Shown here: positions 1 to 7,387 of the stretch, in pieces
Layout: every line of letters begins with the position of its first letter
Numbering within the stretch: the stretch's first letter is position 1
DNA from: Betaproteobacteria bacterium
GTDB taxonomy: Bacteria; Pseudomonadota; Gammaproteobacteria; Burkholderiales; SG8-39
NCBI GenBank assembly: GCA_016195915.1
Contig: JACPYS010000030.1
Coordinates: 1 to 64,000 of the forward strand
Direction of reading: 5' to 3'
DNA length: 64,000 nt
The notes under the pieces: generated by a model
The model's input: only the letters and a program-made list of their open reading frames with translations
Databases searched by the model: none
Told to the model about the DNA's origin: nothing
Made by a program: the position numbers and the translations under genes

Positions 1-159
1 GATCGAGGCGCCGTTGCAATGAGCAGCACCGCGTTGACCACCGACGGCCGGTTCCCGGTTCGTCGCAAGCGACCGAACCGGCCGTCCGTGGACAACGCTT
101 TTCTCGGTTCGTGGTGTCCGCGCTTCGGGGTCCGGTTCATTCTGTTCAATTTCTTCCAT
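1..159 (-). CDS. Partial hypothetical protein, N-terminus only
   Basis: A minus-strand frame opens with ATG at 159 and runs without a stop off the left end of the window (53 codons seen). The start is MEEIEQNEPDPEART, acidic and polar, preceded by a good Shine-Dalgarno (AAGGAG, about 9 bases upstream). No family is recognised. The frame crosses the long inverted repeat at 31-98, which could mean that this is not coding at all. The good ribosome site and unbroken frame favour a real gene, but no more than half its length is probably visible. Confidence 0.38.
   Translation of the reverse strand, partial: MEEIEQNEPDPEARTPRTEKSVVHGRPVRSLATNREPAVGGQRGAAHCNGASI
31..98. repeat. Imperfect 24-bp inverted repeat with 20-base loop
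   Basis: Bases 31-54 and 75-98 are reverse complements with only two mismatches in 24. The inner 11 bp (44-54 and 75-85, ACGGCCGGTTC/GAACCGGCCGT) pair perfectly. A second, smaller hairpin can form inside the loop around CAAG. The outer ends read GCGTTG...CAACGC, the opposite of the AAC...GTT ends of an integron attC site, so I do not call it attC. It could be a transcription terminator, a REP-like element or the end of a mobile element. Confidence 0.5.
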
Positions 160-296
160 GGGATTGAGCTCCTTCTGAAGGGCTTCCTGGCTGTGTCATC
201 CGCCGCGCCAACACATCACAAGCTCAGCAAGCTTCTCTCGCCGACTTCGAAGGCACATTCCCGTCAACTGAGCTGGGCGCAACGGTTGCGGCGTTT

Positions 297-536
297 GTGC
301 GCGACATTGAGCCAACGTCGGCCCTGGGCCAGTTCATCTCGGCCAATGGCATCAACATCGACAGTTGGTACGAGGCTTTGAAGTATCCGCAGTCCACCAA
401 GGGGAAGCCTTTCTGCCACTTCACTCTGAAGTATGGCGGTCAAGAAACCATCGCCTTCTGGCAGTCGGTTGGCAAGGGTGCGTCGTCACTTCGAGAGCAG
501 ACCGTTGCTCTCGCGCGATCGCACGGCCATGCATAA
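297..536 (+). CDS. Small hypothetical protein, uncertain start, possibly a gene cassette
   Basis: The frame encodes 79 aa from a GTG at 297 and looks coding (RDIEPTSALGQFISANGIN, then an aromatic-rich segment with SWYEALKYPQ). It is open upstream to 168 with protein-like sequence but no ATG, so the N-terminus is either GTG 297 or has been lost. The TAA stop at 534-536 lies inside an attC-like inverted repeat (531-586), the usual arrangement in integron gene cassettes. No family is recognised. A C-terminal fragment of a longer gene is also possible. Confidence 0.42.
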   Translation: MRDIEPTSALGQFISANGINIDSWYEALKYPQSTKGKPFCHFTLKYGGQETIAFWQSVGKGASSLREQTVALARSHGHA

Positions 537-586
537 CGCTGCGCTCAAACGGCGCTTGCAAGCGGCCGATTAGCTCCACGTTGACA
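531..586. other. attC-like recombination site (degenerate)
   Basis: This 56-bp imperfect inverted repeat begins GCATAAC and ends GTTGACA, around a central GCTTGCAAGC palindrome. Folding the two arms pairs most positions (TAACG..GCT..A with its complement), with a few unpaired bases as in attC sites. It directly follows one short ORF, whose stop codon it contains, and precedes the start of the next. The outer boxes fit the RYYYAAC/GTTRRRY consensus only partly (an A at the third position on the left, a C in the right box). No integrase gene and no second complete site were seen. Confidence 0.36.
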
Positions 587-597
587 GGGACGCTACC

Positions 598-1143
598 ATG
601 CCTCTCCCAGTGAACGCTGGTCACATCGCCAAACAGGCCGGCAGCGTTGCAGGCGAGATCGCTACCGAAATCGAGAAAGTGCATGGTCCTATCTGGAGTA
701 CTCGAGAGGAACTGTGCAAGCTCATCATTTCCTTGGCCTGCGCCGTCCTGGCTGGTACGATCACGTTCGCCGAAAAAATAGTCAGTTCTCCTAACGCATC
801 ACCTTGGGCAGGGCGGCTACTCGTAGTCAGTTGGGTGCTTCTCTTTATCTCAATCTGCTTGTCGCTTGTCTCCGTCTGGTATGCGGGCACGTTTCGAACT
901 CTCAGAGCGCGTTTCGTCAACTCCGAGCCGCAATTGAAGGAACTTGCGTCGCAGATCCAAGCCAACACGCAGCGAGAGCGTGCCGAGAGGGAAATGGCCC
1001 TTGTAAGGGCTTGGAGCGACTCGGCGCTCGCAGCCATTGCGCCGGCCGACGCCAGAACCGCATCGTTTACACGCGGAGCGTTGGTTGCCTTTTGTTTTGG
1101 ACTGACAGCATTCATCGTCTGTGGCGCGCTACGAGTCACATAA
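598..1143 (+). CDS. Small membrane protein with three predicted TM helices
   Basis: The protein is 181 aa. It has a soluble N-terminal stretch of about 45 residues, two hydrophobic segments near residues 45-60 and 72-95 (WAGRLLVVSWVLLFISICL), a charged helical middle rich in Glu/Arg/Gln around 105-140, and a final hydrophobic segment near 160-178. No known family is recognised. ATG 598 has AGGGA 7 bases upstream. The gene follows the attC-like site and ends 20 bases before the next gene in the same direction, so the two are probably cotranscribed. A role with the kinase/Clp/FHA operon downstream is possible but unproven. Confidence 0.6.
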   Translation: MPLPVNAGHIAKQAGSVAGEIATEIEKVHGPIWSTREELCKLIISLACAVLAGTITFAEKIVSSPNASPWAGRLLVVSWVLLFISICLSLVSVWYAGTFRTLRARFVNSEPQLKELASQIQANTQRERAEREMALVRAWSDSALAAIAPADARTASFTRGALVAFCFGLTAFIVCGALRVT

Positions 1144-1163
1144 CAGCCGGTTCAACGCCAATC

Positions 1164-1763
1164 ATGGCTCGATACATAGTCGGCCTACTCGTTGCCGCGG
1201 GCCTCGGATATTGGGCCTACTCATCGTGGCAGGATCACGTCGAATCCGGACAGAGACGATTGGCGCGAGTGGCAAAGCGCGAGGCTGTAAGAGCGTCCGT
1301 TGCGGAGATGGCGGAGAAAGCTAACGCCGTAACAAATTGGGCTGAGAGCCTTGTGAGCGAAAAGAACACGAGGATCTCGCCTGTGTTGACAGCGGAACTA
1401 CAGAAGCAATGGATCATTGACCGGCCGATTCTCTTCATCGGAAATGTCGAGGACGTCGCAATAAATGAGGATGGAACGTACCAAGTTGTCGTTGAGCACA
1501 GCTCGCTAACAGTTGGACATATTTTTCTAAGTAACGATATTCGAGTCTCCCTTAGCTGCGCAGAATCGATCGCGAGGCGGTTGATCAAGGCGGTGAAAGC
1601 AAGGGCCGGGTCGCAGCTGGGCGCTGATGCAGCCATAGTCGGCAAAATTGAACGCATCATTACTACGTCACGAAACGATTCAGAGGGACGAACCATCACG
1701 GTGCTTATGGGCGTCGGAGGGTGCGGCAACGCAATCTACTTAGACGAGTGGATATCGTGGTGA
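1164..1763 (+). CDS. Membrane-anchored hypothetical protein
   Basis: The protein is 199 aa with one N-terminal anchor (RYIVGLLVAAGLGYWAYSSW), then a charged linker helix to about residue 65 and a mixed alpha/beta domain to the end. The rest is probably periplasmic or extracytoplasmic. It contains two Cys (in LSCAES and GGCGN). No family is recognised. It starts 20 bases after the previous gene. The TGA at 1761 is followed in the same frame by 52 further sense codons that look coding (listed separately), so the native protein may be longer. The codon mix is less GC-biased than that of the core genes, which fits acquired DNA. Confidence 0.6.
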   Translation: MARYIVGLLVAAGLGYWAYSSWQDHVESGQRRLARVAKREAVRASVAEMAEKANAVTNWAESLVSEKNTRISPVLTAELQKQWIIDRPILFIGNVEDVAINEDGTYQVVVEHSSLTVGHIFLSNDIRVSLSCAESIARRLIKAVKARAGSQLGADAAIVGKIERIITTSRNDSEGRTITVLMGVGGCGNAIYLDEWISW

Positions 1764-1922
1764 AGTGGTACGGCGTTCGTCAAGACTTTTCGCGGTCTAC
1801 CGTATGGCACCGGTCCGAGAGCCTTCATCGAAGGATTGGGCGAAGCGAACCTCTCCGGCACGCGGAAGTCCGGCTCCGGCATCAACGAGACTATTGTCGA
1901 AGTTATGTACACACTAAAATGA
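1764..1922 (+). other. In-frame coding-like extension beyond a TGA stop
   Basis: Directly after TGA 1761-1763 the same frame continues for 52 codons to TGA 1920-1922 (SGTAFVKTFRGLPYGTG through ETIVEVMYTLK). The composition is protein-like, with no rare-codon runs. This could be a nonsense mutation in a 252-residue gene, stop-codon readthrough, a sequence error, or chance. No selenocysteine element or readthrough context (such as CTAG or CARYYA after the stop) is evident. From 1923 to the hairpin at 1979 I see nothing else. Confidence 0.35.
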
Positions 1923-1978
1923 CCTCGGCAACCGCTCCGATTCCACCTATTGAGATGCCACCCAACCGTCGGTTTCAG

Positions 1979-2006
1979 AGCGACGCGGCGCAAGCGCCGC
2001 GTCGCT
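1979..2006. terminator. Strong 12-bp hairpin upstream of the kinase operon
   Basis: Perfect 12-bp stem AGCGACGCGGCG / CGCCGCGTCGCT with a CAAG loop. There is no T-run on the plus strand. It could be a terminator or transcript-stabilising structure between the small upstream genes and the kinase gene, whose ATG lies 35 bases downstream. A regulatory role for the operon is also possible. Confidence 0.45.
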
Positions 2007-2040
2007 GGCCTCGGGATCGGGGGTAGGGGGCGCGTTTCTC

Positions 2041-4263
2041 ATGGGCCTGCTCAGCAAACTGTTTGGCCATCGGAATCCCCGACTCGCGGGGGATGCCTAT
2101 CGCACGCGCCTCGCGCTCGGCGACGCTGCGACGCCCGGCGACAAGACCCGCCTTGCACAGGAAGGGTACAAATCAAGGTTTGCGCGTGACGCGGCCGGCG
2201 TGCAGCCCGACACCAGCGAGTTCTACAGGCTTGGCGAGAAGATCGGAGGCCGCTACGAGGTTTCGGCCATACATCATGGCGAACTGGGCGTGGTCTACGG
2301 CTGCTTCGACCATCGGACGAAGCTTCCGCGTGCGCTCAAAACTGTTCGTGCCCGCCACGCGGGCGATAAGCAAGTGCTCTCACTATTCGAGAGCGAGGCG
2401 ACCGTCTGGATTTCGCTTGAAAAGCATCCGTACATCGTTCGCGCCTATCTGGTTGAGCGCTTCAAGAGCCTTCCTTACGTCATCACCGAGTATGTGCGCG
2501 GCCCGCAGGGCATGGAGGGGGACCTGCGCGGATGGCTTGGCCACCCACGCCTGACGTTGCCGGTGGCCGTCGCAATGGCTTTACAGATCGCACAAGGCAT
2601 GCAGCACGCGGTACGCAAGGTGCCAAACCTCGTGCACCGCGATCTCAAACCCGCCAACATCCTCGTCAGCGGCGATGCGAAGGCGATGGTGACCGACTTC
2701 GGTCTCGTGCATTCGGCGCAGTCCGACGCGGGAACGCCGGCGTACATGTCGCCCGAGCAATGGCGCGCAGATGCGCTCGATGCACGAAGCGACATCTATG
2801 CCTATGGCTGCATCCTGTTCGAGATGTTCACGGCGCACCGGCTGTTCCCCGCGTTGACCGAGCGCGACTGGCAGAGCGCGCACCTTGCAAGTCCGCCTGC
2901 CGCGTTGACTAGTATTGTCCCGGAACTGGCTGGCGAAATCGACGGCTTCGTGCGGCGTTGCCTCGGAAAAGATCCGGCGGCGCGACCGCGGAGCTGGGAC
3001 GAGATCGTCGCGTTTTTCGCCGATTGGTATCACCGGCTGACCGGAAAAGCCGTGGTCTTGGATTTCTCCTCGCTTGCGCGCGACGCCAACGAATGGGTCG
3101 CTGCGAGTTACTCGCTTTCGAACCTCAAGCGCTACGAGGAGGCGATCAATTCTTGCGACCGAGCGCTCGCGATCGACCAGAATTCTGCCGCCGCGTGGAC
3201 CAACAAGGGCGCGGTACTTGGCAATCTCGAGCGCTACGAGGAGGCCATCCAAGCTTACGACCGGGCGCTCGCGATCGACCAGAATTTTGCCTTTGCATGG
3301 AACAACAAGGGCATCGCACTTGGCAATCTCGAGCGCTACGAGGAAGCGATTCAGGCCTACGACCAGGCGATCGCCATCGACCAGAATGATGCATTTGTGT
3401 GGCGCAACAAGGGCAACACGCTTGGTGATCTCAAGCGCTACGAGGAGGCAATCCAGGCCTGCGACCGGGCGCTCGCGATCGACGCGAACTACGCATCCGC
3501 GTGGAACAGCAAGGGCAGCGCACTTCAAGATCTCAGGCGCTACGAGGAGGCGATTCAGGCCTACGACGGAGCGCTCACGATCGACCAGAATTTTGCTTTT
3601 GCGTGGATCAACAAGGGCAAAACGCTTTACGATCTCAAGCGCTACGAGGAGGCGGTCCAGGCGTTCGACCGGGCGCTCGCGATCGACCAGAATGATGCCG
3701 CCGCGTGGGCCAACAAGGGCGGCGCGCTTTACCGCCTCAAGCGCTACGAGGAGGCGATTCAGGCCTGCGACCGGGCGCTCGCGATCGACCAAAATTATGT
3801 GCCCGCGTGGGGCAACAAGGGCAACGCCCTTGGCAATCTCAAGCGCTACGAGGAGGTGATCCAGGCCTGCAACCGGGCGCTCGCGATCGACCAGAATTAT
3901 GTGCCCGCGTGGGGCAACAAGGGCAACGCGCTTAGTAATCTCAACCGCTACGAGGAGGCGATCCAAGCCTACGACCGGGCACTCGCGATTGACCAGAATG
4001 ATGCCGGCACGTGGATCAACAAAGGCAACGCGCTTTTCGGTCTTAAGCGCTACGAGGAGGCGATCCAGGTTTACGACCGGGCGCTCGCGATCGACCAGAA
4101 TTATGTCGTTGCGTGGGCCAACAAGGGCGGCGCGCTCTACTATCTCAAGCGCTACGAGGAGGCGATTCAGGCCTGCGACCGGGCGCTCGCGATCGACGCG
4201 AAATACGAATCTGCATTGCGGGGAAGGAAGATGGCTGCCGATGCCTTCAAGGCCACAAGATAA
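2041..4263 (+). CDS. Ser/Thr protein kinase with C-terminal TPR array
   Basis: The 740-aa protein has a short amphipathic N-terminus (MGLLSKLFG), a Hanks-type kinase domain at about residues 67-335 and a TPR region from about 361 to the end. Kinase motifs are present: ATP loop HGELGVVYG, Lys in RALKTV, catalytic HRDLKPANILV near 200, DFG near 220 and SPEQW near 238, so it should be active. No TM helix is seen, so it is cytosolic or loosely membrane-bound. Ten complete 34-residue TPRs and a partial eleventh follow, nearly identical to each other. The Clp-like and FHA genes follow on the same strand. FHA domains bind phosphothreonine, so the FHA protein is a plausible reader of this kinase's output. 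Fusion of kinase and TPR is known in bacteria; the substrate here is unknown. Confidence 0.93.
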   Translation: MGLLSKLFGHRNPRLAGDAYRTRLALGDAATPGDKTRLAQEGYKSRFARDAAGVQPDTSEFYRLGEKIGGRYEVSAIHHGELGVVYGCFDHRTKLPRALKTVRARHAGDKQVLSLFESEATVWISLEKHPYIVRAYLVERFKSLPYVITEYVRGPQGMEGDLRGWLGHPRLTLPVAVAMALQIAQGMQHAVRKVPNLVHRDLKPANILVSGDAKAMVTDFGLVHSAQSDAGTPAYMSPEQWRADALDARSDIYAYGCILFEMFTAHRLFPALTERDWQSAHLASPPAALTSIVPELAGEIDGFVRRCLGKDPAARPRSWDEIVAFFADWYHRLTGKAVVLDFSSLARDANEWVAASYSLSNLKRYEEAINSCDRALAIDQNSAAAWTNKGAVLGNLERYEEAIQAYDRALAIDQNFAFAWNNKGIALGNLERYEEAIQAYDQAIAIDQNDAFVWRNKGNTLGDLKRYEEAIQACDRALAIDANYASAWNSKGSALQDLRRYEEAIQAYDGALTIDQNFAFAWINKGKTLYDLKRYEEAVQAFDRALAIDQNDAAAWANKGGALYRLKRYEEAIQACDRALAIDQNYVPAWGNKGNALGNLKRYEEVIQACNRALAIDQNYVPAWGNKGNALSNLNRYEEAIQAYDRALAIDQNDAGTWINKGNALFGLKRYEEAIQVYDRALAIDQNYVVAWANKGGALYYLKRYEEAIQACDRALAIDAKYESALRGRKMAADAFKATR
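3124..4224 (+). repeat. 102-bp tandem repeats encoding TPRs
   Basis: The 102-bp unit begins at 3124, 3226, 3328, 3430, 3532, 3634, 3736, 3838, 3940, 4042 and (partial) 4144. Each codes for a 34-residue TPR of the pattern L.RYEEAIQA.DRALAIDQN followed by ..AW.NKG.AL. The copies are so alike in DNA that recent expansion or ongoing homogenisation is likely, and repeat number could vary between strains. The stretch is also prone to assembly collapse. Confidence 0.92.
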
Positions 4264-4345
4264 TCCGCAGGGATAGATGTGAAAATATCGGTGTGAAACG
4301 GGGTCAAGCATTTGAGAACGTACCCAGGGAGTGGAAGATTAACCG

Positions 4346-6742
4346 ATGCTCGCGCGATTTCAGACCGAATGCCCGGGGCTTTACAGCAGTGCTCTGACCG
4401 AGGCGAAGCGACTCGAGCATGAGCATGTTGGCGTTGAGCACGTTGCGCTTGTATCACTCAGCGATCCGGTGTCTCCGCTCGCAGTCGCCTTGAAACGGAT
4501 CGGCTTCGATGCGGCCACGTTGATGTCCGCATTCGACACGGAAGTGGGCACTGGGACATCCCATTCGGCCACGGCCGACGCGACACCTCGACTCACGGCG
4601 ATCCTTACGCTCGCCGCAGCAGAAGGCGAGCTGACGCCCCGTGTTCTCCTGCGGAGCATGTTGCTCGAAGGCGAAAGCCTGTTCGCTCGTTTCCTCGTGG
4701 CGCAGGGTGTTGCGATCCAGAAACTGGTAAGCGTCCTTGACGGTCCCGGACCAAGCGAAACCTCGGCCGATGCGACCCGTCTCGCTGGGCGAAGTGCCGC
4801 AACAGCAAACGCTGCACTTGCCACACCCGCGCTGCCACGGGCGCCCTCGCCACCTCCGCTTGGCGCAGGCGCCAAAATCCAGCCGAAGACGGCAATTCCG
4901 GTGACGTTTCCCACACCCACATTGGATGAGTGGGGACGCGATCTACGCAATCTCGCTGAGCAGGGACGCCTTGCGGACGCGATCGGCCGCGAGCGCGAGA
5001 TCGACCAGATGATCACTGTTCTGGCGCGCACGCAGAAGTCGAACCCGATCCTGCTCGGCGAAGCCGGTGTCGGCAAGACGGCGATCGTCGAGGCGCTGGC
5101 TTGGCGCATCGCGCAGGGCGTGGTTCCTCCGATCATTCGGGGCAAGCGCATTGTCGAGCTTCAGATGGGCTCGTTGATGAGCGGAACCACGCTGCGCGGT
5201 CAGTTCGAGGAGCGCATCTCGCAGATCGTGCGCGAAGCGTCGCAGGCGCGGGATGTGATCCTGTTCATCGACGAGATTCACACCATCGTTGGCGCGGGTG
5301 GCGGGGGCGGAGCGCTCGACGCCGCTCAGATCATGAAGCCGGCGCTCGCCCGCGGCGAGATCGACTGCATCGGCGCGACGACGCAGGACGAGTACAACCG
5401 CTTCATCCGGAAGGACGCGGCGCTGGAGCGGCGATTTTCGCCGGTACAGATCAGCGAATTGTCCGACGAGGCGACTCTCCGTGTCCTGCAGGGTGTCGCG
5501 TTGCGCATCTCGGCCAAGCATGCGGAGAGCGGCGCTCCGGTCGAATTCGAGGCGGAAGCGCTCAAAGCCGCCGTGGACCTTACCAACCGCTACGTCAAGG
5601 ACCGGCAGCAGCCAGACAAGGCGATCGACGCGATCGACATCGCTGCGGCGCGCGCCTCGATCGCCGGGCGCAATTGGGTGACGGCCGAGGATATCGCCGC
5701 GGTGGTTGCGGAATGGACCGGAATCCAGATGCAGCGGCTGACCGAGGACGATCGCGAGCGTTTCGCGCGAATGGACCAGTTTCTCGCCGAACGGATCATC
5801 GGTCAGGATGCGGCGGTCAAGGCTCTGAGCCAGCGGGTGCGCGCTGCCATGGCCGGCGTCAAGGCTGCCAATCGACCGGTCGGTGTATTTCTCTTCCTCG
5901 GGCCTTCCGGCGTTGGCAAGACCAGTTTGGCGAAAGAGCTCGCGCGATTTCTGTTCGATTCACCCGATGCATTGCTGCGCTTCGACATGAACGAATACCA
6001 CGAGGCGCATACCGTCGCCAATCTGATCGGCTCGCCGGTCGGATACCGCGACAGCGACCAAGGGGGTGCACTGACGGAGGGGCTCAGGCGCCATCCCTAT
6101 AGCGTGGTACTGCTCGACGAGATCGAGAAAGCCCACCCGGATGTGATGAACGTTTTTCTGGGAGTGTTCGACGAAGGACGGATTACCGACAACAAGGGGC
6201 GTCCGATCGATTGCTCGAACGCGCTCTTCATCATGACTTCGAACCTCGGGGCAGGCGAAGTGGACTTCCGGACCGCCGAGACCGACGAGCTGCGCGCGCT
6301 GGCGGAGCGCTTCATGCGGCGCGAGCTGGTGAACCGGATTTCCGGCGTCATCGGCTTTCGGCCGCTCAAGAGCGAACACCTCGCAAAGATCCTCGACCAG
6401 ATCCTCACCGAGAAGGCGAGAATGTTCGCAACCGAAAAGGGCCTGACTATTGAGGTCGATCAGTTGGCGAGAAGGCTTCTGCTTGAACGAGGCTACAGCC
6501 CGGATCCGGGCGCGCGGCCGCTCGATCGCGCAGTCGACGAGTGGGTGGTTCAGCCGCTGGTCGATGCCTGGTTTGCGAATCGGGTAAAAGCGGGGCGTGT
6601 TCGATTTACCGTGGCCGCGCCGGCGCAGTCTTCGCCGGGCGCTCTTCCGGGCAACGTCACCGTGCTTGGCGGGGCACGTGGCAGTGCGGGTGCGCGGGGT
6701 GCCTCGTCGAACGCCCCCGCGATTACCTTTTCACAGGAATAA
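4346..6742 (+). CDS. Clp-family double AAA+ unfoldase (ClpA/ClpV-like)
   Basis: The 798-aa protein has Clp_N repeats at about 1-130, an Ala/Pro linker to about 190, D1 AAA+ with Walker A GEAGVGKT near 238 and Walker B ILFIDEIH near 305, and D2 AAA+ with Walker A GPSGVGKTS near 518, Walker B VVLLDEIEKAH near 587 and an arginine-finger region RRELVNRISG near 657. The tail is Gly/Ala-rich. D1 runs almost directly into D2, so there is no ClpB-type coiled-coil middle domain. The D2 segment where ClpA carries its IGL/IGF ClpP-docking loop reads SNLGAGEVDFRTAETDE, with no such tripeptide. It should therefore unfold or disassemble proteins without ClpP, as ClpV does. It lies between kinase and FHA genes, as ClpV and Fha genes do in some type VI loci, but no secretion genes are present here. 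Confidence 0.92.
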   Translation: MLARFQTECPGLYSSALTEAKRLEHEHVGVEHVALVSLSDPVSPLAVALKRIGFDAATLMSAFDTEVGTGTSHSATADATPRLTAILTLAAAEGELTPRVLLRSMLLEGESLFARFLVAQGVAIQKLVSVLDGPGPSETSADATRLAGRSAATANAALATPALPRAPSPPPLGAGAKIQPKTAIPVTFPTPTLDEWGRDLRNLAEQGRLADAIGREREIDQMITVLARTQKSNPILLGEAGVGKTAIVEALAWRIAQGVVPPIIRGKRIVELQMGSLMSGTTLRGQFEERISQIVREASQARDVILFIDEIHTIVGAGGGGGALDAAQIMKPALARGEIDCIGATTQDEYNRFIRKDAALERRFSPVQISELSDEATLRVLQGVALRISAKHAESGAPVEFEAEALKAAVDLTNRYVKDRQQPDKAIDAIDIAAARASIAGRNWVTAEDIAAVVAEWTGIQMQRLTEDDRERFARMDQFLAERIIGQDAAVKALSQRVRAAMAGVKAANRPVGVFLFLGPSGVGKTSLAKELARFLFDSPDALLRFDMNEYHEAHTVANLIGSPVGYRDSDQGGALTEGLRRHPYSVVLLDEIEKAHPDVMNVFLGVFDEGRITDNKGRPIDCSNALFIMTSNLGAGEVDFRTAETDELRALAERFMRRELVNRISGVIGFRPLKSEHLAKILDQILTEKARMFATEKGLTIEVDQLARRLLLERGYSPDPGARPLDRAVDEWVVQPLVDAWFANRVKAGRVRFTVAAPAQSSPGALPGNVTVLGGARGSAGARGASSNAPAITFSQE

Positions 6743-6760
6743 CGGGCGGAGATTTATCTG

Positions 6761-7138
6761 ATGGCGCGGACATTGACGCTGACCTTCATGAGCGGATCGC
6801 GTGACGGCGAAGTCGTACAGCTTGAAACCGCTGGCTCGCCGCCCTCGGTTTCGGTCGGACGGGAACCCCCTTGCGAATTGGTGATCACCGACGATCCCGA
6901 TCTTTCCCGCCGCCACGCTCGAATCTTCTGGAACGGCTCGTCCTGGATGCTGGAAGACCTGAACAGCAGCAACGGAACCTTCCTCGGCGAGTTTCAAGCT
7001 GCAAGCAGACTCGCGGGGCCTACGGCAATCAAGGACGGTCAGATTTTTCGGACAGGGCTTACGCGATTGCGGTTGGGCAGCGCCATGGACCAACGCGCTG
7101 CGACGTCGGCAGCGGCTGCGAACGCGACACGGACCTGA
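6761..7138 (+). CDS. FHA-domain protein
   Basis: The protein is 125 aa and almost entirely one forkhead-associated domain. The phosphothreonine-binding core is visible: VGREPPCELVI, then DLSRRHARI (the conserved Ser-Arg-x-His) and LEDLNSSNGTFLG (the conserved Asn-Gly). A short Ala/Thr-rich tail follows. It starts 18 bases after the Clp-like gene with GGAG upstream, so it is in the same operon. By analogy with Fha proteins it probably binds a threonine phosphorylated by the upstream kinase, on the kinase itself, on the Clp protein or on a third partner. Confidence 0.92.
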   Translation: MARTLTLTFMSGSRDGEVVQLETAGSPPSVSVGREPPCELVITDDPDLSRRHARIFWNGSSWMLEDLNSSNGTFLGEFQAASRLAGPTAIKDGQIFRTGLTRLRLGSAMDQRAATSAAAANATRT

Positions 7139-7152
7139 CGCGTTGGCCGTTG

Positions 7153-7374
7153 CTATCCAAGGGGTGCTTCAAGAGCTTGATCGCCGGCATATGCGGGCTC
7201 CTTCGAATCTTCGGGGTGGGAGCTCAGGTACTCGCGCGCCTCCAGTTGCATTCGGTCGACCTCCGCGATGAACCCCGACACCGACGCATGATAGTTCGCT
7301 GGATTGGACTCGGTATTCCGCAGATGGGCAATTTGCGCCTGAAACCGCGCAATCCGCTCCAGGTTGACCTTCAG
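7153..7374 (-). CDS. Small helical protein with non-ATG start, downstream of AlbA ATPase
   Basis: A minus-strand frame runs from just after an in-frame TAA to a TAG at 7153-7155 and gives about 73 aa, clearly protein-like: KVNLERIARFQAQIAHLRN, a central HASVSGFIAEVDRMQLEAR and an acidic tail. The frame opens with GCG CTG AAG, so the likely start is CTG at 7374 (a start-codon change from ATG is possible). The first ATG lies 40 codons in. It begins 13 bases after the end of the AlbA-type gene and so is cotranscribed with it. A short, charged helical protein next to an ATPase suggests a partner or regulator. No family is recognised with certainty. Confidence 0.55.
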   Translation of the reverse strand: MKVNLERIARFQAQIAHLRNTESNPANYHASVSGFIAEVDRMQLEAREYLSSHPEDSKEPAYAGDQALEAPLG

Positions 7375-7387
7375 CGCTTAATGGTCT

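Noticed and set aside
31-98. Integron attC site at the left-edge palindrome
   Set aside because: Its ends read GTTG...CAAC, the reverse of the AAC...GTT polarity of attC on either strand.
3124-4224. CRISPR array
   Set aside because: The regular repeats are 102-bp coding units without spacers; they encode TPRs.
3146-4276. Several plus-strand frames of 60-260 codons inside the TPR array
   Set aside because: All are out-of-frame readings of the same tandem repeats, rich in Arg/Ser, with no start signals.
2581-4311. Long open frame (576 codons) on the minus strand under the kinase gene
   Set aside because: It mirrors the 102-bp TPR repeats; its repeats are the antisense translation of the plus-strand TPR array, and it has no RBS or independent family signature.
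2041-7138. Type VI secretion system
   Set aside because: Only kinase, Clp-like and FHA genes are present; no TssB/C sheath, Hcp, VgrG, TssJKLM or baseplate gene is in the window.
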